In this document: positions 38,290-49,130 of the stretch, piece after piece
How positions within the stretch are numbered: position 1 is the stretch's first letter
Layout of the letters: every line of letters starts with the position of its first letter
NCBI GenBank assembly: GCA_963402885.1
Contig: OY727096.1
Span: 930,001 to 994,000 of the forward strand
DNA: 64,000 bases
Direction of reading: 5' to 3'
Source: Antedon bifida
Lineage: Eukaryota > Echinodermata > Crinoidea > Comatulida > Antedonidae
Program-made: the position numbers and the translations under genes
The notes under the pieces: generated by a model
Seen by the model: the letters and a program-made list of their open reading frames with translations, nothing else
The model's database searches: none
What the model was told of the DNA's origin: nothing

Positions 38290-38690
38290 TAATAAATTCG
38301 GAAAATACAATTACAAAATTTCACAATTATTCACTAAAATTTAGAATATTAAGAATCTTAAAATATATACAAAATTTTGGAAAATACAATTGCACTTTTA
38401 TTTAAAAAAACGAAAAATTTACATTATAATATACTAAAACCTATCTGCACTGTTCTTTATTTGATTATTATTATTATCTTTTAGTATAGGTGGCAATATT
38501 GCACAATTATTCACTAAAATATTCACAACATTAAAAATCTACAAAAATATATTAAATTTCGGAAAATACAAATACAAAAAAGAAAATTTAAAAAAAAAAA
38601 AAAATTTACAGTATATATTAATATTAAACGTTGTCTGCAGTGCTCTTCATTTGATTATTTTAGGCGGTAATATTGCACAATCATTCATTA
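38290..38690 (-). repeat. Internal repeats in the LINE 3'UTR
   Basis: The + strand phrases GCAATATTGCACAATTATTCACTAAAAT, GAAAATACAATTACAAAA and CTGCACTGTTCTTTATTTGATTATT recur about two and a half times at 180-190 bp steps (38296-38480, 38455-38640, 38633-38690). Repeated 3'UTR blocks can serve as recognition sites for the element's own RT. Confidence 0.75.
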
Positions 38691-38700
38691 TATATTTTTT

Positions 38701-41490
38701 TTAATTTAATTTTTCACAGGAGGAATTTAATTTGTTTATAATATAGGGAATCGTTGAATTTTTATATCGGTTAGTTTTTATTTTAGGTAATGTAAATCTA
38801 TTGGGGTTACGTAATCTAGATATATTAGGTCTTTCAGCAGGCAGCATATTACGATGTCTCTCTGACTTAAGGATACCTTCTCCAAATTTTAATGTTAATT
38901 TTTCTCTACGTTCAGCAAGGCTGGTAATTTTAAGTTGAGTAAGTGCCGTATCATAGCTCTCATAGTCCTGGCCAAGTATAATTTTGCACGCTCGCTTTTG
39001 CAACCTCTCAATTTCATTGGTCTGATGTTTTGTAATGCTAGAGTGCCAAACAACACATGCATACTCAGTCAGCGGTCGAATATAGAGTTGATAAATACTT
39101 AACATGTCACCAATAGGTGCACTATAGCCTCTCAATACATAAAGAAGAAACATTCTTCTACTTGCTCTAGAGATAATACTTTTGATTTGGATATCCCAAC
39201 CTAAATTGTCTTGTAGCTCAAGACCTAATAATTTCATACTATGTACAGTATCAATTTTTTCACCACTTATAGTAAATTGGGGATAGTTTATTTGGGATTT
39301 CATAAAATTTATATTAATAACATGGCACTTCGAAGGCTTGGGTAGCATGTCATTTTGTTTACACCAACAACTCAAGGAATCTAAATGAGATTGAAGTTCT
39401 GATGCTGTACTATTATTTTTTATATTAATTATTTCTCCCAGTGTTAGATCATCCACAAATTTCCAACGATTATCAGTGGTGTTACCCGCATCATTCACCA
39501 TAACAGTAAATATGCTGGGTCCCAGTTTGGTACCCTGGGGGACCCCACACGTTATAGTTCTTAGTCCAGAACAATGTCCCTTAAATTTCACACACTGGGT
39601 GCGATTCATCAGAAAACTGCTAATCGTTGGAATTATCGACGGTCTAACACCAGATTCTATCATCTTTGAAATAGCAACATTATGGTTTATCCTATCAAAC
39701 GCAGTTGTGAAATCAACTGTACATAATGTGGCGTAGGTCCCTGGCACATCAATATTGGATATAACCGTATTCAACATATCTACTAAGTAATGTGTTGTAC
39801 TAGTTCCTCTCACGTTACCATACTGTTTACAATCCAATACTGGTTCGAAATCCGTTTTTAACCATCCCGCTAGGAATGATTCAAATACTCTACCCAATAT
39901 TTTAGTTAGTGAAATAGGTCGTAATTGGCCAACCATTGTCGGTTTTTTAACTTTAGGTACTGGTACAATTGATGCGGTCTTCCACACAGTTGGAAACACC
40001 CCTTCGTTTAGACAGGTATTAAAGATTAAAAACAGGGGTTGTGCTATTTCAAGAGAAAACAGCTTAATGAGTTTCACCGGAATATCATCTGGGTGGCCAG
40101 ATTTATTGGAGTTTAATTTGTTTAAACTCTTCCAAATTTCTCCATGGTATATTTTGGGGGGTGGTTTTGTAGGCAAGTACGAGGGAAGTGTTTCCAATCT
40201 GAGTGGTGGAAGCTGGCAACATACTCTTGAGAAATGTTCATTAATTTGTTCAGCCTGTTCTTCAACAGATTCACCATAATTATTTAATTTAACATTGTCT
40301 GACTTATTGTTATATCCTGTAATGTTTTTAATTTTTTTATTCCATTTACCGGGTTGTGCATTTTTTAGTCCTTCTATATTATCCTTATAATGTTTCTCTT
40401 TAGCTTTGTTAATTTCATACTTTACTTTGTTTCTTAGGCTTCGCCATAAATTTATATTATTAGATCTATATGCCTTTTGTCGCTCATCAATCAATTTATG
40501 TATGCGATAGTTCATCCACGGCTTTTCATTATTTCGTCGTCGAATTACTTTTTGCGGAAAATGTTCTTCATATTTTTGTTTTAGTATATTTTCAAGGATT
40601 TCTGCCATTTTCTCTCCTGATTCTGCCAAATACACCTCCTCCCATGATTCCTGAGTTATCCATTGGCCCATCGATCGAATACAAGATTCTCTGAATGGCC
40701 TTGTGATCAAGGCTTTTGAGGTAGGCTTGCGAATTTGATTTAAAGGCTTCCAAATGATAACACAGTGGTCACTCTTGCCCAATGGACTGTGCTTTATGGG
40801 TGTTTCGTAGACATTATCAACATCAGTGACAATTTTGTCAAGGCAATTTTGTTTGCGAGTTGGGAAAAGAACGACTTGTTTAAGTAAGAGATGGTTTTCT
40901 AACTCATCAGTATCAAATTCATTGAAGTCGCCTAGTATAATAAATGCTGCTTTATTATGTGTTCCTCGAATCTTATCCACTGTTGTCACAATGTGGTCAG
41001 AAAGCAGCATTGCATGGTTGCACCTCGGAGGGTAATACACAGCGCATATACATAGTATTGATCCAATACAAGATGGTACTTTAACCTGGATCCACACCAC
41101 CTCAAGATCTTCGGGTATCACAGCTTCAGTAATGCTTGCAGATTCTATATGATTACGAATGTATACTGCTACACCACCTCCTTTTTTGTTTGCCCGATCT
41201 TTACGGTATACTTCATATTCACATAATTTAAATTTTCCAGAATCACTAGGTACATCGTTAGTAAACCAAGTTTCAGTGATAATAGCGATATCTATATTTT
41301 CTCTCTTCATTACAATTTCAAATTCATCCATTTTATTAACTAGTGAGTTAGCATTAGTGAGTAGTATTGATGGAAGTCTAGCTCTTTTATTAAAGGCATA
41401 CTCTTCTCTCACTATTTTAACTAGAACTTTAGGCAACCTATCCTGGACAATATTATCATCGCTTTTATTGTAGTTAATGTTTGATTTCAT
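38701..41490 (-). CDS. LINE ORF2: APE-type endonuclease and reverse transcriptase
   Basis: 929 uninterrupted codons. The endonuclease (about residues 40-250) has NANSL, ITETWF (71-76), GGGVAVYIRN, ILGDFNEFD (185-193) and GKSDHCVIIW (238-247), the catalytic Asn/Glu/Asp/His set. A spacer with KPWMNYRIHKLIDERQKAYR follows. The RT (about 450-740) has KSGHPDDIPVKLIK, QLRPISLTK, CTVDFTTAFDRINH (590-603), CGVPQGTKLGPS (648-659) and the active site KFVDDLTLGE (677-686). The C-terminal region LRPLTEY-like (YIRPLTEYACVVWHSS, 803-818) and EIERLQKRACKIILG are typical of the CR1/L2/Rex group. FVDD instead of FADD is common in that group. No stop or shift, so recently active or only slightly decayed. The start is the first ATG after an in-frame stop. 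Confidence 0.95.
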   Translation of the reverse strand: MKSNINYNKSDDNIVQDRLPKVLVKIVREEYAFNKRARLPSILLTNANSLVNKMDEFEIVMKRENIDIAIITETWFTNDVPSDSGKFKLCEYEVYRKDRANKKGGGVAVYIRNHIESASITEAVIPEDLEVVWIQVKVPSCIGSILCICAVYYPPRCNHAMLLSDHIVTTVDKIRGTHNKAAFIILGDFNEFDTDELENHLLLKQVVLFPTRKQNCLDKIVTDVDNVYETPIKHSPLGKSDHCVIIWKPLNQIRKPTSKALITRPFRESCIRSMGQWITQESWEEVYLAESGEKMAEILENILKQKYEEHFPQKVIRRRNNEKPWMNYRIHKLIDERQKAYRSNNINLWRSLRNKVKYEINKAKEKHYKDNIEGLKNAQPGKWNKKIKNITGYNNKSDNVKLNNYGESVEEQAEQINEHFSRVCCQLPPLRLETLPSYLPTKPPPKIYHGEIWKSLNKLNSNKSGHPDDIPVKLIKLFSLEIAQPLFLIFNTCLNEGVFPTVWKTASIVPVPKVKKPTMVGQLRPISLTKILGRVFESFLAGWLKTDFEPVLDCKQYGNVRGTSTTHYLVDMLNTVISNIDVPGTYATLCTVDFTTAFDRINHNVAISKMIESGVRPSIIPTISSFLMNRTQCVKFKGHCSGLRTITCGVPQGTKLGPSIFTVMVNDAGNTTDNRWKFVDDLTLGEIINIKNNSTASELQSHLDSLSCWCKQNDMLPKPSKCHVININFMKSQINYPQFTISGEKIDTVHSMKLLGLELQDNLGWDIQIKSIISRASRRMFLLYVLRGYSAPIGDMLSIYQLYIRPLTEYACVVWHSSITKHQTNEIERLQKRACKIILGQDYESYDTALTQLKITSLAERREKLTLKFGEGILKSERHRNMLPAERPNISRLRNPNRFTLPKIKTNRYKNSTIPYIINKLNSSCEKLN

Positions 41491-41597
41491 CTGCTTTTCT
41501 GCTTCTTCAAAAGTTCAATAGTGCCGAATATTCTTCATTTAACTGTTTTATAATTTTACTGCTCATACTAAATGTTATTTTAGGAGTGTTGATTAAG

Positions 41598-41622
41598 TGT
41601 GTGTGTGTGTGTTTTTTTTTTT
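41598..41622 (+). repeat. (GT)n plus T run
   Basis: GTGTGTGTGTGTGTGTG followed by about 12 T. It sits at the apparent 5' limit of the LINE. Confidence 0.85.
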
Positions 41623-41659
41623 CAAGTCATATATTTTCTGTGAAACATTGTGATTTTAT

Positions 41660-41780
41660 ACTATCCACACTAGGACGAAACATAATGACGTAATCGCAAC
41701 GCAATTCGTTTTGACCAATCACGAGTGACAGATCATCTGGACTGTCGCGTGTAATTGGTTGAAGTACGTATTACGCCATT
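41660..41780. mobile_element. MITE family 2 copy
   Basis: CCACACTAGGACG, TTTTGACCAATCACGAGTGACAG, then CTGTCGCGTGTAATTGGTTGAAG and TACGTATTACGCC. The right tip is lost. Confidence 0.75.
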
Positions 41781-41984
41781 AGTTTTGTTAAAATATTATA
41801 CCTCTGATAGAAATTTCGAATGGCACCTTAATGCGACATGCGTAAAGAGGTGCCTTATTGATTGTCGTCGTCTACATGTGCTATCACATCTAATTACTAT
41901 CCTTGTACTGTTGATTGTGGACACGTTTCTCTCGTCACGTCAGCCATTGTTCTACTAATACCGTATACAGAATTCGCCATATAC

Positions 41985-42122
41985 CTGAAACGTCCTACTC
42001 TAGAACGCTACGCAAAGACGTAAGCGCAACGCAAGTAAATTGATCAATCACTGCGCGATAGATCATCATCCACTGCGTCGTGATTGGTCAAATCACCAGC
42101 GTTGCGCTTCCCCTGTGAACCA
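41985..42122. mobile_element. MITE family 2 copy
   Basis: GACGTAAGCGCAACGCAAGTAAATTGATCAATCAC in the left arm and GTCGTGATTGGTCAAATCACCAGCGTTGCGC in the right. Confidence 0.8.
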
Positions 42123-42845
42123 AACTACTGTATATCTTCATTCTGCTTTAAATGGGTCTTAACACTTGAAGTTTATAAACGTTTTATTCCCTGTATTATA
42201 AAATATAATCGTCATCATCATTACTCGTAATATTTATGTTATAATCATCATCATCATAGGTACAATAATATGCCTATTAGTATTGTTTTTTTATCATCAT
42301 TTCGTGAAAAACAGTTACGAAATGTTATTCAAAATTTATGGAAAACAAATTGTGAAAAAAAAACCACAATAACTAATTAATTAAGCTAGTTTTAGCAGCT
42401 TGTTAATAGCGTGACTTCCGTTGAAATATAAGTTATAATGTCTAGCTATTACTTTCAGATATTAATTGTTCACATTTATGGTTAAATTTTAATTATCGCA
42501 ATGGCCTGGCATTAGGCCCCAGATATTAGATGACGTTGTAAGGTTATCAGCAACAACTAACGCTTTAAGCTTACAATATCACTTTATATAATACTACATC
42601 ATCAGTTACTATTCCCTTTACGTCAGTGGTGAAGCAAAAACAATTAATTTGTTTACAAAATGTTCGCTATTGTTTTTTTTTTACATAAAAAACACCCCGA
42701 ATCGGATTTGTTTTCTAATTAGAATTTAATCATAAATAAAGTAATGAGTTGCTATTGCTACACTATTGAGCCATTACTTTTTAATTTATGCTGTTCTGTT
42801 AAAGGTTGTAGCGCCCCCATCGGTTTTCTCGTAGTTACTAACTTT
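42123..42845 (+). other. Intergenic, nothing recognised
   Basis: AT-rich with a short ATC run (CATCATCATTACTC, ATCATCATCATCATAGG) at 42213-42260. No ORF or RNA motif supported. Confidence 0.4.
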
Positions 42846-42992
42846 TAAGTTTCCACTAGGACGCAACGCGCAGTATAATAGGCGCAACAAAGGGTTGACT
42901 AATCAGTGACATTTTGGATGATCCATCGCGTCGTGAAGAATTACTTGCGTCGCGCTTACGTCAAATTGCACTGCGTTCAAGTTGGAATTAAA
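42846..42992. mobile_element. MITE family 2 copy
   Basis: TAAGTTTCCACTAGGACGCAACGCG, GGTTGACTAATCAGTGAC, GATGATCCATCGCGTCGTG, TTACTTGCGTCGCGCTTACGTC. Outer arms still pair. Confidence 0.8.
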
Positions 42993-44129
42993 CTTGCTCT
43001 TTGGCGGCGGTCAGAAAAACTAGTAACTTATACCCTTATATAATGACTAGTTGTACATAATTATGTGTATTGTTGGTGTGTGTGTCACATGCAAAAAAAA
43101 GGTATACAAATACACTCCTCGTACGGGAAACTGAATTTGGATGATATGTCCTGTTTTTTTACAGTAGTCCAAAAATAGTGGAATTGAGGAATTCATATTT
43201 CTTCCCCCAAAATCAGATGTTAATGAGTAATCTGGGTACCTAAATGTTTTAAACTTATGTTGCCGGTTTCTCGGTTTCTTTTTTATTTTAAATCCTGTCT
43301 ATGCGCTTCGTTTCTTTCCAGACGGAATTTTGTGAAAGAAATCAAAAGTAGCAATTGTCTTGTATCGCTTCACATTGTTTTGATTCATCATAAGCTCATG
43401 GGATTACTTTCAGATTCATAAGATTATCGCCACCTTGCTTTCATTCATAAGATGATACGCAATAGTTTCTGGTGAAACAATGTTTGCTGTCATCACGTGA
43501 CGGAAGTGATCATCACTTAAGGGAAATCCTTCATTCCTGTAGGCCTAGAAAACATTCCTTAAAAGGAAACAGAAAACGGTAGTTCCATTTTTGAAATATT
43601 ATGATCCGGTTTTCATAGCATATTTTTCTCCATGGTCATGTGGTTAATATTTCCGTTAATTTGTACCTTACTTCCTAATTTCTGTTAATATTAACAGGTT
43701 ATTCTGCATTATAATATGATGGTATGGACTAATATTGGATATACTTTGGCCTACATAAAATATAATTGGGAATTTCTAAATATGAATTGGTTCCCACTTA
43801 TTATGATGCAATTGCTAGTAACTGTACCAATATTGGCATTGCATTCAAGTGTGTCAACTCAAGTTGATCGAGATACTGTACTTTGAATATAGTATACTTG
43901 TGGTGGTTCGTGGACCAAAATAGAATTAGGAAACGGAACTAGATAGGGATTATGTGTAGTGTGTATTCACTGTTAGTTAATGACCTATTCACATTAGTAC
44001 TAGTAGGTGGCCATTTGATGCGAACATTCACCGCACAGCCCAATGAGAATGACATATATACTTCACATTATAAAACTGTTTCTTTGAGCCCGTTTTCCAC
44101 TAGCGACTTGCGCGGATCGAAGGCTTGTT
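42993..44129 (+). other. Intergenic, nothing recognised
   Basis: AT-rich. GGTTCCCACTTATTATGATGC (43790) and TTTTCCACTAGCGACTTGCGCGG (44095) look like eroded ends of family 2. No gene seen. Confidence 0.4.
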
Positions 44130-44297
44130 AAGCCATGTGTACACTATCAAATTTTATTTGACAACAAAATATGTGATGTGACCATATTGTATGGACACCA
44201 TGTCATATCACTACCATATTTGAGAATATCACTACCACCATATTTGGGCACATCACACATTTTTGTCAAACAAGTTTGATAGTGTAGACAGAGCTTT
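44130..44297. mobile_element. MITE family 1 copy, next to family 2 debris
   Basis: Starts TTAAGCCATGTGTACACTATC and ends GATAGTGTAGACAGAGCTTTA. The centre has GGACACCATGTCATATCACTACC. Confidence 0.88.
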
Positions 44298-45319
44298 AGG
44301 CAATAATAATGTTTATGCGCATGTGTGATGCGAAAAGATGCGCAAAAACCGATTTACGCAAATACCTTCACATTTTGAATGCATTGTGAAGCCTGCAGCA
44401 CAATAGCGAATGATATCACAGTCAATAGGTGACAACCGTTCACGAAGAGGAGGCACACAAGATGCTCAAACGTCGTCCATCTAACTTTATTAAATCGAAA
44501 CAAGATTCGGCCGTATTCACACTTCGGATGGAAAACACCCTTAAAGTTAAAAAAAATATCCTATCCAAGTGAATACAGTTTAAGAGAAATACTTAAATAT
44601 TTATTGAGTTAAGTGTAATACTTAATATAAGGGAAATATCTCATTGATTGGTGAATACGGCTACATGACTTTTAACCATCCCTGCTAACACACAAAAACA
44701 ATGCCTTTTGTCACAAATCTAACCGCCTATTACGTCACTAAAATGTATATAATATTCCATTCCGTGAAACTTACTGATATACTATAGTAGCTTTTGTATT
44801 AGCAAAATACTTTTTTTTAGATTTAATACGGAATTTGTAAAGCACGTACCACCGCGTATTGCATACTATTTTCCAACATCCGGGTTTAAACAAAATAGAA
44901 AGTAAGACTACTGTAGACCTATTTTGGAATTTTCCGGGTTTTGAATGAAAGTAAAAATGGAAAGGAACAATTCGAAGTATTTTAAAAAGAATTTAACGAA
45001 AGGTTGAACAAAAGTCATTCCCCGATTTAGCCCATTTGCTCTTCCAATTACTGTTATATTCAGGTATTTATTCATAAAAAAGAAATCAATAACACAACGG
45101 CAGCCAAAAAACTGAAAAGTAGTATTTTACAATATTTGATAAAAAGAATATATAAATATGTATAAATAATAAAACTAGTTTTTTTTTTTAATTGTTAAAC
45201 TACCAAAACCAACTATAACTAGCCAATAACCAAAATGAAAATGTACCGTTCCGTTTCCATTCGTTTGAATTTACGCGCGACGTTCACTTTACACACATTA
45301 CTAAAAAAATATGAGAAAT
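44298..45319 (+). other. Intergenic, nothing recognised
   Basis: AT-rich, no gene. GCGAAAAGATGCGCAAAAACCG (about 44330) is slightly CpG-rich. Confidence 0.4.
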
Positions 45320-45545
45320 AATTAAAAAACATTTTTTTTGTTGAATATGCCATTTTAATGTTACACAATAGTTATCCACTTTGAAAAAATTGGATCTAAA
45401 CAAAATGTATTTACCTGAAAAACTGTAATTTAAAGCAATGGGTTTTTGGTTGAATTTAAACAATTATTATGTTAACATAATTTTTTTTCTGATTTAATTA
45501 TTGTTCATTTTTCATGTTTTTGGGGGACAATAGGCCTACAGCTTA
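45320..45545. mobile_element. MITE family 3 copy, left tip eroded
   Basis: GTTGAATATGCCATTTTAATGTTACACAATAGTTATCCACTTTGA and TTTTTCATGTTTTTGGGGGACAATA match 23245-23560. Confidence 0.75.
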
Positions 45546-46340
45546 AAATGTTTGCAAATACATAGTTAGAAGCATGTCCACACATGTGTGAAATTTAGTC
45601 CAAGACTGCATTTAATAAGGTCAATGGGGTAGCCTAGAAACAACCGTGACCACGTACATTATTCCTAGAAATCGCCGTGACATTTTTTTATAAAATTTAA
45701 TGTAAATCTATTGGCTTAATTACAATTAGGTGTACAGCAGGATTGTCCTCACTTTATTTCCTTCACGCGTCGTTAACGCAATCATGTTGCGAAGGAACGC
45801 TCATCATAATTAGCACGCGGCCTTGTAATTGGTCGATTTCCTTGACCGAAGCAAGCCTACGGCAAATTGCAATGGAACGCGCGCGTACCTGATCATCGCA
45901 ATGTTTTAATATCTTTGAGCACAATGTGTAAAAACAACGCTATAATTAGTAGAAGGTTTACCTTGAACGAATCTAGGTCAAGGGCAGTATATGGCAGTAT
46001 ATAAGTGAAAGGATACCTATAAACATTATGTAGTACGAGGTCTAATGGCCACGCCCTTAATTAAAGTGTGCGTGGGCATCGCAATTAAACTATTGTTAAT
46101 TTGGTGACGTCCTTCGTGAGGTTGTTGGCCTGTTTAGGATTTGTTATAATACCGTATTTTGTAATATTGCTGTTGTTGTCCTTGGTTTTGTTATGTTGTC
46201 TTCTTCATTGTCGTACAAACATTTTTTATTTGTTAAAATTTGTCATTGATATTATTGTCATTTTATTGTGGGTTACCTTCTCACCCACCTCTCGGCCATA
46301 CAAACAATTAGGAATCACACAACTAAGTCCTATTTACTTA
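45546..46340 (+). other. Intergenic, nothing recognised
   Basis: Mixed composition. CpG-rich patches at 45766-45785 and 45870-45895 (GGAACGCGCGCGTACC). The 120-codon frame at 46101-46463 is Leu-rich and runs into a MITE; not called a gene. Confidence 0.4.
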
Positions 46341-46481
46341 AAGCCTTGTCTACATTATCAAACTTTATGTGACAAAAATGTGATGTGCCCATATGGACAT
46401 GATGATGTTATATCACTACCATATTTGGGCACTGTATCACACTTTGTTTGTAAATTAGTTTGATAGTGTAGACAGAGCTTA
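46341..46481. mobile_element. MITE family 1 copy
   Basis: Edges TTAAAGCCTTGTCTACATTATC and GATAGTGTAGACAGAGCTTAAG. An insertion in the right arm gives GGGCACTGTATCACACTTTG. Confidence 0.88.
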
Positions 46482-46689
46482 AGGCGCATGGTTGGTATAG
46501 GCTCGCCAAAACTCAATCCAAACAAGTCAGCATCGATTTAATTTATCATAAAATATGAAGGAAAATGAAATTTTCTTTCGTTTATGATTCAAATTAATCC
46601 AAATAAAGTAAATTCACTAAATCGTCCCAATGTTGCTCGACAAAATGTAAATTTAAATGAATATGAATAGCCTGCTACTTGCTTGCAGC

Positions 46690-46945
46690 CTACTGGGCTG
46701 AATTATGCGCAGGTGTGGACGACACATACCACAACTTTCTACTCCCCTAAGGTTCCCTTCATGTCGGGTGCTGCCACCAAGCAGCGCCCGTTCGTCTGTC
46801 CACAACAACAGGGGCTTCATGAACCAGTACACCGGGGTCACCCCCTATCCGAAGAAGTACTAGGTTCTTATAAAGCGCACACAGGCCAAATGTGTACACT
46901 GGACCTCCAGTTTTAGGTCCTTATCAGAGTAGACTTGTTCTACCA
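46690..46945. repeat. Interspersed repeat related to 56600-56800
   Basis: CGGGGTCACCCCCTATCCGAAGAAGTACTAGGTTCTTATAAAGCGCACAC ... TGTACACTGGACCTCCAGTTTTAGGTCCTTATCAGAGTAGACTTGTTCTACCACTA is the approximate reverse complement of 56590-56740 (CACCAGTCTTCTCGGATAAGGACT...GTGCACTTTAAAGAACCCAGTAC). This is probably a SINE or LINE 3' part; there is no ORF of note. Confidence 0.6.
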
Positions 46946-47396
46946 CTAGAACAATGGTCGAGGAGTGAATTGAACCTGTGTCGATTGTATAGTCAGGATG
47001 GTATAGTTATGGTTTGCAGCTGCGTTCAAATGTTGTTGAACCTTTCTACATAATTAATCGCCCATTTTCGAAATAAGGACAGATGATTTCAAAATACTTA
47101 GAAACTGGTACCACCATAAGGTGAGTTGATCTAAGTAACCTTGATTTTATTTACTTCTTCCGTTTAAGTTTATTAGAGTGACGTCATAAGTCAATTTTTG
47201 ATTAAATTACTTCCTAATATAGACCTATAATCACTTAGGTAGGCATTATAACCTAATAGTATTTACAAATTGTGTTGTACCACTCTCAATTGTATCGTTT
47301 TCCTTGACATGTCATGTGACATTCCCTATCTCCCCCTGTTCTCCATCCCCTAGCTATTCAAACAATCTGCCCCTGATTCATTCATTTGAGTTAAGG

Positions 47397-47511
47397 TTGG
47401 TTCCCACTAGGCACGTAACGCACGCGAGTTAACCAATGACACGGGACAGTTCAAATCCATTGGTTGTGATTCGTGAAATCAGTTACGTCATCATTGCGTT
47501 GCGTCACTGTG
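47397..47511. mobile_element. MITE family 2 copy abutting family 1
   Basis: TTGGTTCCCACTAGGCACG, GTTAACCAATGACACGGGACAGTTC, TTGTGATTCGTGAAATCAGTTACGTCATCATTGCGTTGCGTC. Its right tip is replaced by the family 1 copy at 47513. Confidence 0.8.
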
Positions 47512-47512
47512 T

Positions 47513-47664
47513 AAAGCTCTGTCTACACTATCAAACTAGTGAAAAAAAAGTGATGTGCCCAAATATGGTACAGTAGTGATATGCTTATGGTAATGCTATG
47601 ACATCATCATGGTATTTGTGACACATTTTGTCACATAAAGTTTGATAGTGTAAACAGAGATTTA
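47513..47664. mobile_element. MITE family 1 copy
   Basis: AAAGCTCTGTCTACACTATC to GATAGTGTAAACAGAGATTTA, with GGTAATGCTATGACATCATCATGG in the centre. It appears inserted into the end of the family 2 copy. Confidence 0.88.
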
Positions 47665-48097
47665 GAGGAAATATGGTCTAAATATTAACTATTATTAGCC
47701 AACATAACTAATGGCCGTAGGGTAATAATTGAGGTTTTGTGGTTACATATTTTAACAATTAGTGTGTAGGATATAATAATGAATTAAGTCATTTGTACTT
47801 TGTTTAGATATAATGTGTACTCTACTGGTTATTTATTTCCGTTAAATTCGCATGATTAAATGAAGTGTGTATAATTTCTCCTTGGTACTACTGCATGCAC
47901 ATTGGTTTGTGTTATATTTGTTATCAGATTATCAAAAAAAACGTGCCTTAATTGACCCCAAACGCGCATCAGTTGACCTCCGTAAAAATATGAAAGTGTA
48001 GGCCTAGCCTACATTCACTGCCTTGACACGTCACATCATTAAAATGATTCTTAATTTAAATCGTACGTGACGACCCCCAAATAATGACAACACCAAA

Positions 48098-48252
48098 GGC
48101 AGTACGTACGCGAAACGCAAGTAATTTACCAATCACAAGCGACAGTTCGGATTGTCAATTAAAATTATTTTCTAGATTATTTCCTGTTGCGTATTATTAT
48201 AATGACGTCCCTTTGTGCGTTGCGTCGAGGCTATGTGGAAACTAATCTTTAT
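48098..48252. mobile_element. MITE family 2 copy
   Basis: ACGTACGCGAAACGCAAGTAATTTACCAATCACAAGCGACAG and ATAATGACGTCCCTTTGTGCGTTGCGTCG...GTGGAAAC. The centre is AT-rich and longer than usual. Confidence 0.75.
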
Positions 48253-48987
48253 ACATAACATGCGCAGTAGTATATGTGTGCGTGCCCCTCGCGACGCGCA
48301 CACGTACTATAGTTTTGATCAATTAATTAGACAGAGGAACAAGTAATAAGAGAGAACAGACCGGTGTTATATGCTATTGTTTATGTTCATTTCATAATTC
48401 ATTCTAATAATTTCAATGACTGTAAACTGTAGCATTTTCCTCTGTTCTATTACTATACAGCTAGTACATCCCATCCATTATACGGTCGATCAGCATTTTG
48501 CACTTATCGTGAAGAAACTAGATTGATACATTTCTTTATAGGCACCTAATGCATTTGATAGCATTCTTTCCATTAAAAAGTGCGAAAGGTTCACACAATT
48601 ATCGTTAAATATTAATTACATAAATGTTTCATTTGTTCCTTGAATTGGGTTATTGGAGCGTGTAACAAGCCTCTGATGGATACATGAATGTAATAGTCAT
48701 GTTACCAAAAAAAGTTGTTCCAGAAAAATGTAAGTTATAAAAAAAAATTAAAATTAAAGCGAACTAAATAAATTGACCGTGTTTTTCTTACACTTTGCAT
48801 AGTAGCTATGGCAAGCCAAGTCCGCCAAAGTACTCAATCCAAAGCATTCGACAAAAATAGACCACCTCTATGTTGTAACGCGTTGATGACGTCATACGTT
48901 GCTATCAGTAGGTTTCTGTTTGTGAATGCGCTCCTTTCCTCGCTCACGTAGTTATATTGGCGTTAAACGTATATGTACCTATGTTAA

Positions 48988-49130
48988 ACTTGGATCCCAC
49001 TAAGACGTAGACGTAAGATAACCGAGAGTTGACCAATCACAAGCGATGGATTATTCTAACTGTGGCTTGTCATTGGTCAATTCACTTGCGCTTTTCTTGC
49101 GGTGCGTCGTAGTGGGAACAAGCTTGAATT
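48988..49130. mobile_element. MITE family 2 copy
   Basis: AACTTGGATCCCACTAAGACG, GTTGACCAATCACAAGCGATGG, then TGTGGCTTGTCATTGGTCAATTCACTTGCGC and GCGTCGTAGTGGGAACAAGCTT. Both tips are preserved; one of the best copies. Confidence 0.88.

Larger units (their letters stand above)
38160..41600 (-). mobile_element. CR1/L2-like LINE with intact ORF2
   Basis: Minus-strand non-LTR retrotransposon. From 5' to 3' it has a short leader (41600-41491), the endonuclease/RT ORF (41490-38701), and a 3'UTR of about 500 bp with internal repeats ending near the A-rich tract whose complement is the T-run at 38176-38190. No ORF1 is found; the + strand sequence (GT)n T(n) near 41598-41622 may mark the truncated 5' end. 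Clear target-site duplications were not found. Confidence 0.85.

Noticed and set aside
39476..41473. Several + strand frames of 67-104 codons
   Set aside because: Antisense shadows of the intact LINE ORF2.
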